Below, in pieces: positions 1 through 8,981 of a stretch of DNA of 25,000 bases. The notes under the pieces are model-generated. The model had not been told where the DNA came from. It saw nothing but the letters and a program-made list of their open reading frames with translations, and made no database searches. Origin of the DNA: Prorocentrum cordatum (taxonomy: Eukaryota > Sar > Dinophyceae > Prorocentrales > Prorocentraceae); the NCBI GenBank assembly GCA_963575745.1, contig CAUYUJ010002755.1:1-25000 (forward strand). Direction: 5' to 3'. Position 1 is the stretch's first letter. Every line of letters begins with the position of its first letter. The position numbers and the translations under genes are program-made.

Positions 1-1140
1 GGCGCGACATGCTGAAGAAGAAGGGTCGGAGTGAGCAGGAGGATTGAGGACGAGGAGGAGGAGGATGAGGAGTGAGCAGGAGGAGGAGTGAGGAGAGACA
101 CGGAGGAGCAATACATTTAAACAGTGTAACAATTATATCTATATATATATATATATATATATGACCGTGAGCGAGGAGGATTGCGGAGGTTTTTTCAAGG
201 ACGTAAGGCTGAAGATGAGGAGTGGGGAGCTCAAGTTCAGAGGATGACCGAGGAGTAAGAGAGGGGATGATGAATAGGAACAGGTCTGCAAACGGTGATA
301 ATTTGCTGTGCTTGCCGATTAGGAGACGAAGTAAGAAGCAGCGTGCGCTCAGAAGGGTGACAGGGAGGAGTGAGGAGGATAGGGGTTGAGGCGGGCACGG
401 AAGAGGAGGGGCAGCAGCAGCGAGGAGGATCTAGGAGGGTTTCTGAACATGGTTGCCAAGGGCGACAAGGAGCAATGACGATGAGTGGTGACAGCGACTT
501 GTCAAAGAAAACTGATGAGAACGTGCGCGGAGAGGGAAGTGGAGTAGGAGGACGAGGAGTAAGACGGGGAAGCGATGATGGGGCGGTGGCGAGTAGGATT
601 GAGTATGAGAATGCAGAGGAGGTGGTGGAGGAGGAGAAGAAATATGCTGCGCGGAGGGGCAGAAAGGAGATGCCGAGAAGGGCGAAGCGGATGAAGGGTG
701 GAGAGGCGGTGTGCGGGCGATCGTTGCGGACGATGGTGAATGGTGACATGGAGAATAGGGGATGAGAAGGAGTGAGGATGATGATGAGGGGGGAAGGGGA
801 TGGCGAGCGAATAGAAGCACCAGTGAGAAATAAGGAGGAGGAGGACGCATGGGCAGAATGCCACAGAGCGAAGCGGAAAACGAGGCGGATGAAACGCGGT
901 GAAAACGAACATGCTGACTCAAGAGAGACATGTAGACGGATGAGGAGGAGGAGGAGGAGGAGGGCGAAGACTGTGATGTGGCGTGAGAGGAAACGGAGGA
1001 CTGAGGAGGGGGAGCAGGAGGAGGAATGGCTAGGAGGAAAAAGTGGTAGTTGTTGCGGAGCAGAAGCAGATGAAAGGAGGATGGTAAGTGAGGAGGGGGA
1101 AGATTACTGAGGTGGACAAGCGAAGTGGAGGATCTATGAG
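1..1140. repeat. Purine-rich (GAG/GGA) low-complexity tract
   Basis: The plus strand is dominated by GAGGA, GAGGAG and GATGAGGAGTGAG words with little else. Open frames on both strands translate to Glu/Arg/Gly-rich or Ser/Pro-rich low-complexity peptides with no recognisable domain, so no gene is called. It ends where the inverted copy of the dispersed element begins, near 1185. Confidence 0.75.
141..162. repeat. (AT)n microsatellite
   Basis: About eleven uninterrupted AT dinucleotides, preceded by ATATCT. It is an isolated AT island inside the purine-rich tract. Confidence 0.9.
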
Positions 1141-1184
1141 CATGAGTGATGTTGCGTGATAAGGGCTCGGAGCGCCCAGGACGT

Positions 1185-1900
1185 CGATCGAAGGTATTGA
1201 CGCTTCGCATATTCCCATCAACCCGTCGAGAAGCACTGCCCAGGGGAGCTGCCATGATCAGGGGCGTGTAGGAGTATACATAACGTGGAGCAAAGAGGGG
1301 GTGCAGCCAATATCCTTCGAAGGAACTGGAGGAGGAAGAAGAGGAAGCGGAGGGGGAGGGAAAATGTGAGGATGAGGCGGAGTCAGACGACGAGGACGAC
1401 GAGGGCGAGCAGAAGGCAGATGAATTTGTCGGAACATGTACCCGCTGAGCTGTAGGTGAGGGAGAAGGACGGGGAGGAGGAACATGAGGGGCATGAGGAG
1501 GTGGGATGATGATGTTGAGGAGGAGGAGGATGGAGGAAGAATGCGGCGCCAACGACGACGTCGGAATCTCTTGGGGCCATCCTGGGGAACTCTCGGGGCA
1601 ATATGTTGAGCTTTCGGAGCCCTCTCGGAAGTCTCGTGGGGCCCTCTTGGGGGCCTTGATGGCCCTCATAGGGCCACCTTGGAAGCCATCGATCAAAAAT
1701 GGAGGGTCTTAATTACGCCTCCCCCCGTCGGAAGCCGAAGTACCGCCTCTGGGGGCCCTCTCGGGGCGTTCCTGGGGCGCCCTTGGGCGTTCTTGGGGCC
1801 GTCAGTGTGCCTTCTTGCCCCTCTTGGAGCTCTCTTGGGCCATCTTGGAGCCGTCGTAGGCCTCAGGAGCCCATCGGAAGCCAAAGGGCGAGAAAGCACG
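1185..1900 (-). repeat. Dispersed element A, copy 1 (inverted)
   Basis: Read on the minus strand, this stretch is colinear with about 4230-4960 on the plus strand. Shared landmarks in order are: a block with CTTCCGATGGGC; a run of CCAAGA/GGCCCC words at about 11-bp spacing; TTTTTGATCGATGG; a pyrimidine-rich trinucleotide zone; ACATGTTCCGACAA; CCTTCGAAGGATA; a CTCTTTGCT..CA block; and a final CGAAGCGTCAA-like end near 1190. It has no long conserved ORF, so it is probably a non-autonomous mobile element or old duplicated repeat. Boundaries are approximate. Related CTTGGAGGCATCGATATGG sequence continues to about 2050. Confidence 0.7.
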
Positions 1901-2113
1901 CAGCATGTGTATCCTTACAGGTTTAGGGACGATGTTGGCCTCTCGGGAGTATCCTTCGGAGGCCGTCTTTGGGCGGTCCTGGAGCCTCTTGGAGGCATCG
2001 ATATGGACGATGGGGCGCTTCGAGGTGTGGCCTATCGGACGCTGGATGCATAACGGGCTCCCGCGGAGCGCAGCTGGAAACCTCGGGAAGGCAGTGCTGG
2101 GTCAGCCCGAAGC

Positions 2114-2228
2114 GGATGGGGCGAGGCGAGGGCGGTGCGATGGAGGGCGATGGGAGGAGCGATGGGAGGAGCGAGGCGCGAGGGCGATGGGAGGATGAGG
2201 ATGAGGGAGGAGAGACGAGCGAGGGCGC
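2114..2228. repeat. GCGATGGGAGGA-type minisatellite
   Basis: Short G-rich units (GCGATGGGAGGA twice in tandem, flanked by GAGGCGAGGGCG variants). No supported gene lies between about 1900 and 2300. The open frames here overlap on both strands and lack domains. Confidence 0.6.
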
Positions 2229-2299
2229 CAAGCATGACCAGCTGTCCGCATGACAGCATGGACCGAACCTCGGGCCTCGATCGGCGGGTCGGCTGAATC

Positions 2300-2335
2300 C
2301 AAATGTCGATCTGCAAATCTGCAGATCGACATTTG
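2300..2335. repeat. Perfect 16-bp hairpin, same unit as the 68-nt palindrome
   Basis: Left arm CAAATGTCGATCTGCA (2300-2315) and its exact reverse complement (2320-2335) flank a 4-nt loop, AATC. The same hairpin unit recurs twice more just downstream. Confidence 0.9.
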
Positions 2336-2358
2336 AATACAATCGATTTCTATTTATG

Positions 2359-2426
2359 CAAATGTCGATCTGCAAATCTGCAGATCGACATCGATGTCGA
2401 TCTGCAGATTTGCAGATCGACATTTG
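2359..2426. repeat. Perfect 68-nt palindrome made of two head-to-head hairpin units
   Basis: Bases 2359-2392 are the exact reverse complement of 2393-2426, with no spacer. The centre is ATC|GAT inside GACATCGATGTC. Each half is itself a hairpin of the unit seen at 2300-2335. A degenerate fourth piece (TCAATCTGCAGG) follows at about 2427. All six frames stay open and give repetitive CKSADRH/DLQICRST-like peptides, which are by-products of the palindrome rather than a gene. Confidence 0.95.
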
Positions 2427-2664
2427 TCAATCTGCAGGTTTCGAGGTCCTCGAGGTCCTCTTGGTTCGAGGTTCGCTCCATGTCGGCGGCCATGTCCCCC
2501 ACCCCTCCAGGATGTCGTCGCGAACCCATCGGACCGAGGTTCGAGGTGCTCTGGCCCTCGGGAGGCCTCGCCACCGCAGCTGAGCGCGGCTCGGAAATCT
2601 GGTGCGGTTGGACTCCTGGAAAGGTCTGAGGGCCCGTTCTCGGGGGGCGTAGGCAGGGTCGGCG

Positions 2665-2785
2665 ACGACGCCGACGACGATGACGGCGACGGCGACGATT
2701 GGCAGCGACGGCGACGACCGCGATGACGACGATGACGACGATGGCGACGCCGACGCCGACGGCGGAGGTGACGACGACATCGAGA
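2665..2785. repeat. GAC/GATGAC trinucleotide repeat
   Basis: An imperfect run of GAC, GAT and GGC triplets. One frame would encode an Asp/Gly/Ala-rich stretch of about 40 residues with no flanking conserved domain. I treat it as a microsatellite, not a gene. Confidence 0.75.
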
Positions 2786-2934
2786 TAGGCCTCATTTGGG
2801 AGGAACCGCTACATCGAGGTGGACGATGGAGGAGAAGGAGTAGTGGTAATGTCGGTGATGAGAAGTGAATGGGGCGAAGGATGATGATTAGTGCGGTGGA
2901 GAAGCGTGTGGAAGGAATGGGGGGAATTGGGGAA

Positions 2935-2974
2935 GAGGAGGAGGAGGAGGAGGAGGAGGAGGAGGAGGAGGAGG
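2935..2974. repeat. (GAG)n microsatellite
   Basis: About thirteen uninterrupted GAG triplets on the plus strand. Confidence 0.95.
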
Positions 2975-3139
2975 CGTGACGAGGATGAGTGGGGAAGAGG
3001 ACTGAGGAGAATTATGTCGGATTACGCAGCCTGTGAGAGTAGGTGGCCCCTACACAATATTTCGGCAATGCACATTGGGGCTCTGGAGCCACCGTGGGGC
3101 TGGCTCCAGAGTCCCCGTGGTACCTCAAGCATCATCCTC

Positions 3140-3870
3140 ATGGCTAGGTTTCTTCACTCCTTCACGCTCACCCTGCTCACTCCTACTCCTCACACATCTG
3201 CCTCATCCTCACTCCTCGCCTCTCTCTCTCTCTCCATCTATCTATCTATCTCTCCCTTCTCGTCGCTCATCCTCCAGTCTCTGCTCCACCTCCTGCTCCT
3301 CCTCCTCCCCTCCCTTCTCCTTCTCATTACCCATCATGGTTAATTCGCAATCCCTGGCCTTAAGCACCCTCACCCACATCCTCTCCATCGTCGCCGTCAT
3401 CGTCAGCATCAACGGTCATCATCATCAGCACCATCATAATATTCATGAATCCTCATCCTGGTCCTCATCCTTACGATAAAGTTCCTCCTTATACTCATCC
3501 ACCCTCTTCACGTTTCCACATCAATCTGTCTTCCCTCTCTCTCTCTCTCTCCACATCCGTGCGCGTCCTCAGACGGCCTCGCTCGTCCTCACCCGTACTC
3601 CTCCCTCCCCACCCCCCGCCGCCCTCATCATCTTGCTCCCTGGTGCTCCACTTTACGCTTCGTAAGTTCACGTTCTGCTCCCCACTTCCCATGCACACCC
3701 TTGATCGTCTTCCTCACGCGTCTCCTCACACCTTTAAGCCACTCCTGCTCCACACTCCCACTCCAGTTTGCGTCTCCTCTCTCTTCATCCAAATCCAGGC
3801 CGCCCACCCCACTTATTTTCCTCACTCCTCCTCAGCCTCCGTCTCCTGCGTCTCAAACAGATCGCTCCAG
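3140..3870. repeat. Pyrimidine-rich low-complexity tract
   Basis: CTCCTC, TCTCTC and (CTAT)n words dominate, including CT dinucleotide runs near 3222-3232 and 3536-3552 and CTAT repeats near 3236-3250. It is compositionally the complement of 1-1140. Open frames are Ser/Pro/Leu-rich only. Confidence 0.75.
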
Positions 3871-4039
3871 CATCTTAGAAGCATTGTGGAGCCGTTATGG
3901 GGCCCTTTTGGTAGGCGGCACCTCGCGCCAAAGTAACCGCTCAGTATTTTTCAGACTTGTTGATATTGGAGGCAAGCGGAGGCATCGCGGAAGCATTTTT
4001 GAGCCAAGTCTGGACGGGGGGGGGGGCGCGAGGGAGGGG

Positions 4040-4960
4040 TTGGAACGTCCAAGAGGGCCTCCGATAGCCCAAGATGATCTTCCAAGATCGCTCAAGATAG
4101 CCCAGGATGGTTCAAGGTAGCTTCCAAAATGCCTCCAAGAAGCTTCAAGATCTCCCCAATATGACTCCAAGTGGGCACGGAGCCTCCTAAGGATGCCCCC
4201 AAGAGGCCAAAAACACTTAAAGATAACGCTGCTTACTTTCTCGCTCTTTCGCTTCCGATGGGCCCCCGAGACCCCAAAGTGGTTCCAAGATGACCCAAGA
4301 GAGCCCCAAGATGATTAAGAAGGTACCATGACGGCCCCAAGAACGCCCAAAAGCGCCCTAAGAAGGCCCCGCGAGGGACCTTGGAAGCGACTTTGGCATC
4401 CACCGGGGGTGCGTTACTAAGACCATCCCTTTTTGATCGATGGTCTCCAAGATTGCCCCAAGAGGGAGGGCCCCAGGAGACCCCCAAGAGGCTTCCGGAA
4501 GCTCCCAACCGTGCCCCGAGAAAGCCCCAAGATGACAACAAGAGGCCTCTAAGAGGCTTCTATGTCATCGCCGTCGCCTCCCATGTGGCCGTCGCCGCCT
4601 TCTTCCTTCCCCATCCTCCTCGCCATCCTCCCTGTCCTCCTTCCTTTCATCCTCTGACTCCTCCTCCTCCTCCTCCTCCCACCTACGGTTCACGTGCAAT
4701 TAAGTGGGGACATGTTCCGACAAGTTCCTCTTCCTTTGCTCGCCCTCGTCGTCTTCTCCGCCACGTCCGCCTCTGCCGCATGCCTCCTCTCTCCCTCCTC
4801 CTCCTCCATTTTGTCATCATTCCTCCCCCTTCGAAGGATAACGGCCGCCCCCTCTTTGCTTCACTGCATGCTCCCGCACGACCCCGTGCAGGGCAACTCC
4901 CGTGGGCATCGTTTCTGGACGGTCTGGTGGGGGTACTCGAAACGCCAAGAATTGAGGATG
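4040..4960 (+). repeat. Dispersed element A, copy 2
   Basis: Begins with a CGTCCAAGAGGGCCTCC..GATAGCCCAAGATG block resembling 5648-5720. It continues with CTTCCGATGGGC (near 4251), GGCCCCAAGAACGCCC, TTTTTGATCGATGG (near 4430), a (CCT)n zone (about 4600-4680), ACATGTTCCGACAA (about 4710), CCTTCGAAGGATAACG (about 4829) and the 3' module with GGGCATCGTTTCTGGACGG. It ends near CGAAACGCCAAGAA (about 4953). It is inverted relative to copy 1. The open frame at 4381-4971 is not conserved between copies, so no gene is called. Confidence 0.7.
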
Positions 4961-5290
4961 ACGCAGAATGATAAGTGAGGAGGAGGCGAGACGACGATGG
5001 GAAGGACCAGGACGGGGATTAGAAGGTAGAGGATGCGCGAGGATGAGGACCGATGAGGATGGATAGAGGGTCAGGAACGCGGAGTTTGAGTAAGGATCAA
5101 AAGGCGAGGATAAGGAGCGATGGTGATGATCACGAAAACGATGAGGAGACGAAGCAGAGGGAGGGGGGATGCGGAGGGAGCAGGCGTAAGTGGACGACTG
5201 TGTATGAGGAGTAGTGAGGAAGATTATGTGTGACGTGGGCAAGCGGGGACGAGAAGCTACATGAATGAGGAGCGAGGGGTGACTGTCCAA
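4961..5290. repeat. Purine-rich low-complexity tract
   Basis: GAGGATGAGG-type words, resembling 1-1140. No gene is supported. Confidence 0.6.
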
Positions 5291-5647
5291 CCGTAGTCTT
5301 GTCTAGCGATTTGCTTGCCCACGGAAATTGGCGATCAGGCGCCGACGGGGCTGCTACAGTTATATGGCCGCTGCATTAGTTTGCGTGCGGTTTGTAAGTC
5401 GATGCGCTCTCACGCTCTGTGCCTCGTGAGATCCCCAACCGCACCACCACAAACGACGAGCCCAGAAAATCTTCAAATCCGTATGGTATATTCGGTTCCC
5501 GAGCAATTATGTTATCATCGACGCACACAACATCGAAGTGTGAATCCAATCAGCCCGTTTCCTTTTCCAACCTCATTCCGTTCCCTGCTCGAGAGGTTTA
5601 CCTTCCTCCTCTGCGTCTGGGCGGGCTTACCTGCGAGGAGTTAGAAC
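5291..5647. other. Unassigned non-repetitive stretch
   Basis: Mixed-composition sequence. Open frames of 78 and 109 codons occur but overlap in different frames, carry no recognisable motif and have no conserved neighbours. I see no gene or RNA here. Confidence 0.5.
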
Positions 5648-6848
5648 GTCCTTGATGGCTCGAGATGGCTCCAAGACGGCCTCAGAGAGCCCGAGCTTCC
5701 AATATGGCCAAACATACCTCAAGGTGGCTCGAGATAGCATCCGACACGAACCAATACGGTTTCAAGTGCCCTCCAACCCCCCGCGTTCAAACCCACAGAG
5801 GCCAAATTTGCACCAACACCAAAGGAAAACACATGTTTTTTGGTGTGTTCGCTTTTTCGCTTCCGATGGGCTCTTGAGGCGTCAAGATGACCCCGAGATG
5901 GCCCAAGGGGCCCCAAGAGGGCCCCAATAGCGTCCAAGAGCGCAAGAGCGCCTTTTTGGGAAGCTCCTAGGGGTGGGTGGGTGGAATTAAGCCCCCCTCT
6001 TGTTGAACAATGGTGGCCACTGCTCCAAGAGGTCCCCTATGCCACCAAAAAGAATTGAAGATCCCCCCCAAGACCTTCCAAACGAGCACCACATGGCCCG
6101 AAGATCCCATATACCTCCGAGAAAACGCTTCCTAGGCGGTTGTTACGCTGCCTGATTTCACTACCACCGTCAGCACCTGCATCAATAGCAGCATCACTAC
6201 AACCACCCGCAAGAGCACTTGGCAGCAGCGGTAGCACCAGCAACACCGCCACCACCGTCAGCAGCAGCACCAGCAGCAGCACCTAGCAGCAGCAGCAGCA
6301 ACAGCACTAGCACTATCAGCAGCACCAACATCACCACCATTAGCAGCAAATGCATTAGCAGCAGCACCAGCAGCACCAGCAGCACGATAACCATCGCCAG
6401 CATCAGCCAGCACCAGCAGCACCAGCAGCAGCAGCAGCACCACCACCACCACCAACAGCAACACCAGCACCATCAGCAGCACCACAGCAGCGCCAGCAGC
6501 ATCACGAGAACCAGCAACACCAGCAGCACCCGCAGCAAAACTACCAGAAGCAGCAGCACCACCAGCACCCACAGCACCACCAGCGGCAATGACACCAGCA
6601 GCAGCGCCAGCAACACCTGCCCAGCATCAGCAGCACCACCAGCACCAGCACCAGCAGCAGCGCCAGCAGCACGAGAATCAGCAACACCAGCAGTAGCACC
6701 AGCAGCAGCAGTGCCAGCAGCAGCAGCAACAGCACCAGCAGCAGCACCCGCACCCTTCGCTACCAGAGATCTCCCCAATTCAACAGTAGTGCCCGCGCTG
6801 TTTCACTATGGATGGGCTGGTGGGGATACGCGAAGTGTCAAGAATTTC
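5648..6848 (+). repeat. Dispersed element A, copy 3, expanded by a CAG/CAC microsatellite
   Basis: The 5' block (CTTGATGGCTCGAGATGGCTCC at 5652-5673) and the TTCGCTTCCGATGGGC block (about 5859) match copies 1 and 2. The 3' end (ATGGATGGGCTGGTGGGGATACGCGAAGTGTCAAGAA, in pieces from about 6808) is the same 3' module. The CCT-type triplet zone of copies 1 and 2 is replaced by about 550 bp of AGCAGCACC-type triplets. Confidence 0.65.
6205..6760. repeat. CAG/CAC/AGC trinucleotide array
   Basis: Imperfect CAGCAC, AGCAGC and ACCAGC triplets with few interruptions. Several frames on both strands stay open and give Ser/Thr/His/Gln/Ala (plus) or Leu/Val/Ala (minus) homopolymer-like peptides. This is what a triplet repeat produces and is not evidence of a gene. 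Confidence 0.9.
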
Positions 6849-6849
6849 G

Positions 6850-7083
6850 TTTAAGTTAGCATTGAAATTATAGGCGCGAACAACAGAAACAGAAATTTGA
6901 TCAGCTTAACATCATGCGCACGAATGTAGTTACAACCTGCGAAAAATTCTGTTCCGAACATGGAAATATACGAATCCAGATTGCATGCTGAAAAAATCGA
7001 CCTCCGAACATGGAACTCACAGAAAGCATGTTAGCAAAATCGCAAACAGTTTGGAACCAAAACCATTGAAATTTAGAACCCAC
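6850..7083. other. AT-richer island with a 50-bp imperfect duplication
   Basis: Composition drops to clearly AT-richer than the surroundings. TCCGAACATGGAA occurs at 6953 and again at 7003, within a roughly 50-bp imperfect direct repeat. No gene or RNA is recognisable. Confidence 0.55.
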
Positions 7084-7171
7084 GGGCTACTTACGGGCTA
7101 CTTACGGGCTACTTACGGGCTACTTACGGACTACTTACGGGCTACTTACGGGCTACTTACGGGCTACTTAC
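7084..7171. repeat. 11-bp tandem repeat (GGGCTACTTAC)x8
   Basis: Eight head-to-tail 11-bp units, seven identical and one with GGA in place of GGG. Confidence 0.95.
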
Positions 7172-7256
7172 GTACTTATAAGTTACTTATAAGTTACTTA
7201 TAAGTAGGCCGTAAGTTCATAAGTTACTTATAACTAGCATAAGTACTTATAAGTAC
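7172..7256. repeat. Derived 11-bp repeat with TTACTTATAAG units
   Basis: It continues directly from the previous array with the same 11-bp spacing but a changed unit. TACTTATAAGTA inside it is self-complementary. Units become irregular (TAGGCCGTAAG, TTCATAAG) toward the end. Confidence 0.8.
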
Positions 7257-7270
7257 CCCCGCCGCGCGCA

Positions 7271-7490
7271 GAATTACTCAATATGAATACTACTCTCCCT
7301 CTTCCCCTGATGACAGCTTGGGTATTCGACCCCTCCCCGCGTACTGTTTTTTACACACAAGTTTCCCCGGAGTTGGGTTTTCGCCTGCATTTGTTTTCCA
7401 AAATGCTGCTCTCGCTGGGGCGCCGGCCTCATTTTCGGGCCCCGCTAGTTCCGAATCGTGCTCCCGCTGCAGCGCTGGCATCATTTTCGC
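7271..7490 (+). repeat. Duplicated block B, copy 1
   Basis: Starts at TACTCAATATGAA, runs through CTCCCTCTTCCCCTGATGAC, GTTGGGTTTTCGC, ATTTGTTTTC and AATGCTGCTCTCGCTG, to CCGCTGCAGCGCTGG. The same order recurs at 8249-8458, about 977 bp downstream. Confidence 0.8.
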
Positions 7491-7499
7491 TGCCGCCCT

Positions 7500-7795
7500 G
7501 GCTGCACGCCCGAGCCGGCGCCCAGGCCGGCGCTCGGGCTGGGTCCGGAGCCGGTTCCGGCCGGCGCCGGAAAACTGAGTTACTCTAGTTCTGAGGCGGC
7601 GCCGAAAAAAAACCATTCTAATACACATTTTTCTTTTGAAAATGCTGATTTTCTGCTTCCGGCGCCCGGGAGGCCCGGCCCCCGGCCGATTCCGACGCTC
7701 GGGCCGGCGCCCGAGCCGGCGCCCGGGCCGGACGCCCGAGCCGGCGCCCGGACCGGCGCCCGGGCCGGGCCCGGAGCCGGTTCTGGCCGGCGTCG
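7500..7795. repeat. GC-rich CCGGCGCCCGGGC minisatellite
   Basis: Dense CCGGCGCCC, GGGCCGG and GAGCCGGCGC words in two blocks (7500-7570 and 7665-7795). The Pro/Ala/Gly/Arg open frames on both strands follow from this composition. Confidence 0.8.
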
Positions 7796-7905
7796 GACAA
7801 TCGAGTCCCGAGGCGGCGCCGAGAAAAGGCCATTCCAATACACATTTTTCTGTTGAAACTGCTGAATTTCTGCTTCTGGCGCCTGGGACGCCTCCTGGGC
7901 CGATT
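7545..7905. repeat. 217-bp imperfect tandem duplication
   Basis: GGCGGCGCCGA followed by CCATTCTAATACACATTTTT (7613) recurs as GGCGGCGCCGA followed by CCATTCCAATACACATTTTT (7830), an offset of 217 bp. Both copies continue through a CTGATTTTCTGCTTC / CTGAATTTCTGCTTC block and GGCGCC. Confidence 0.8.
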
Positions 7906-7942
7906 CCGGCGTGCTTCCGCTCGTTCCGGATCGCGCTGGCCT

Positions 7943-8240
7943 CATTTCCGCGTTTCCGCTCGTTTCGACTCGTGCTCCCGCTGCAGCGCTGGCGTCATTT
8001 CCCGTGCCATGCCACGGCATGCAATGCAATGCTAGGTTGATGCTACGCTTTGCGGTGCTCTTCTACGCCATGCCACGCCGTGCTCTACAATGCATCGCGT
8101 ACCCTTTCGGGATCCTTGCCCTGCTCGACATCCGACTGTGCGAGTAGAGAGGGGATATGCGCCATGGTGAGGGATGGGAGGGAGGGGTAGGATGTCAGAT
8201 ATGACGCGAGCGCGCCTAGCTTGCCCCTCCCCCCTCCCCC
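7943..8240 (+). repeat. 569-bp-spaced direct duplication, copy 1
   Basis: Nearly identical to 8512-8809. It includes a CATGCCACGG / GCAATGCAATGC stretch, GGGATATGCGCCATGGTGAG and AGATATGACGCGAGCG, and ends in a C-rich CCCTCC tract. Confidence 0.9.
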
Positions 8241-8248
8241 CTCCACAA

Positions 8249-8458
8249 CTACCCAATATGAGCACTTTTCTCCCTCTTCCCCTGATGACGTGCTGGGAGT
8301 GTTTGCCCCCGCCCCGCGTCCTGTTTTTTTTCGCGCAGGTTTCCCGGGAGTTGGGTTTTCGCTTGCATTTGTTTTCAAAATGCTGCTCTCGCTGAGGCGC
8401 CGGCCTCATTTTCCGGCCCCGCTCGTTCCGAATCGTGCTCCCGCTGCAGCGCTGGCCT
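8249..8458 (+). repeat. Duplicated block B, copy 2
   Basis: Same landmark order as 7271-7490, with scattered substitutions and small indels. It lies between the two copies of the 569-bp-spaced duplication, so the whole 7271-8810 region is a nested tandem array. Confidence 0.8.
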
Positions 8459-8511
8459 CATTTCCGCGCTTCCGTTCGTTCCGAATCGTGCTCCCGCTGC
8501 AGCGCTGGCCT

Positions 8512-8809
8512 CATTTCCGCGCTTCCGCTCGTTTCGACTCGTGCTCCCGCTGCAGCGCTGGCGTCATTTCCCGTGCCATGCCACGGCGTGCAATGCAATG
8601 CTAGGTTGATACTACGCTTTGCGGTGCTCTTCTACGCCATGCCATGCCGTGCTCTAAAATGCATCGCGTACCCTTTCGGGATCCTTGCCCTGCTCGACAT
8701 CCGACTGTGCGAGTAGAGAGGGGATATGCGCCATGGTGAGGGATGGGAGGGAGGGGTAGGATGTCAGATATGACGCGAGCGCACCTAGCTTGCCCCTCCC
8801 CCCTCCCCC
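8512..8809 (+). repeat. 569-bp-spaced direct duplication, copy 2
   Basis: Nearly identical to 7943-8240. After the shared CCCCTCCCCCCTCCCC tract the two copies diverge: copy 1 continues into block B, whereas this copy continues into the LINE. The upstream in-frame ATG at 8743 lies inside this repeat and is therefore unlikely to be the LINE ORF1 start. Confidence 0.9.
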
Positions 8810-8861
8810 TCCCCCTCCTCCCCCTCCTCCCCCCTCCCTCCTCAGCCGCCGTCCCGGCTCA

Positions 8862-8899
8862 GGGGTTTTGGGCGCAGATCCCAGGGATCTGCGAACCCC
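8862..8899 (+). other. Hairpin in the LINE 5' leader
   Basis: CGCAGATCCC (8873-8882) and GGGATCTGCG (8884-8893) form a perfect 10-bp inverted repeat around a single A. Outer GGGGTT (8862-8867) pairs with AACCCC (8894-8899), leaving TTGGG bulged. Placed near the presumed 5' end, it could mark the start of the transcript or affect ORF1 translation; that role is inference. Confidence 0.6.
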
Positions 8900-8981
8900 T
8901 TCGTCGGACAGCGGCCATACGTGCTGGCCTGCCTCCAGCGAGGCGGCTGGCCGTGCCATCGCACCGCGCGCGCGGGCAACT

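Noticed and set aside
370-1696. Long overlapping open frames on both strands in the purine-rich left end
   Set aside because: They arise from GAG/CTC low complexity. The peptides are Arg/Glu/Gly or Ser/Pro runs with no domain, and the frames overlap each other.
2680-2868. Asp-rich open frame (possible acidic protein)
   Set aside because: A GAC triplet repeat with no conserved context.
5652-5680. Possible spliced-leader relic (GATGGCTCGAGATGGCTCC)
   Set aside because: Only a short resemblance to the end of the dinoflagellate spliced leader. The CCATTTT part is missing and the words belong to the element A repeat.
6219-6854. Open frame of 211 codons over the CAG/CAC array
   Set aside because: Triplet repeats keep several frames open on both strands. 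There is no conserved flanking domain.
7084-7256. CRISPR-like array
   Set aside because: Units are 11 bp, head to tail and without spacers, so this is an ordinary tandem repeat.
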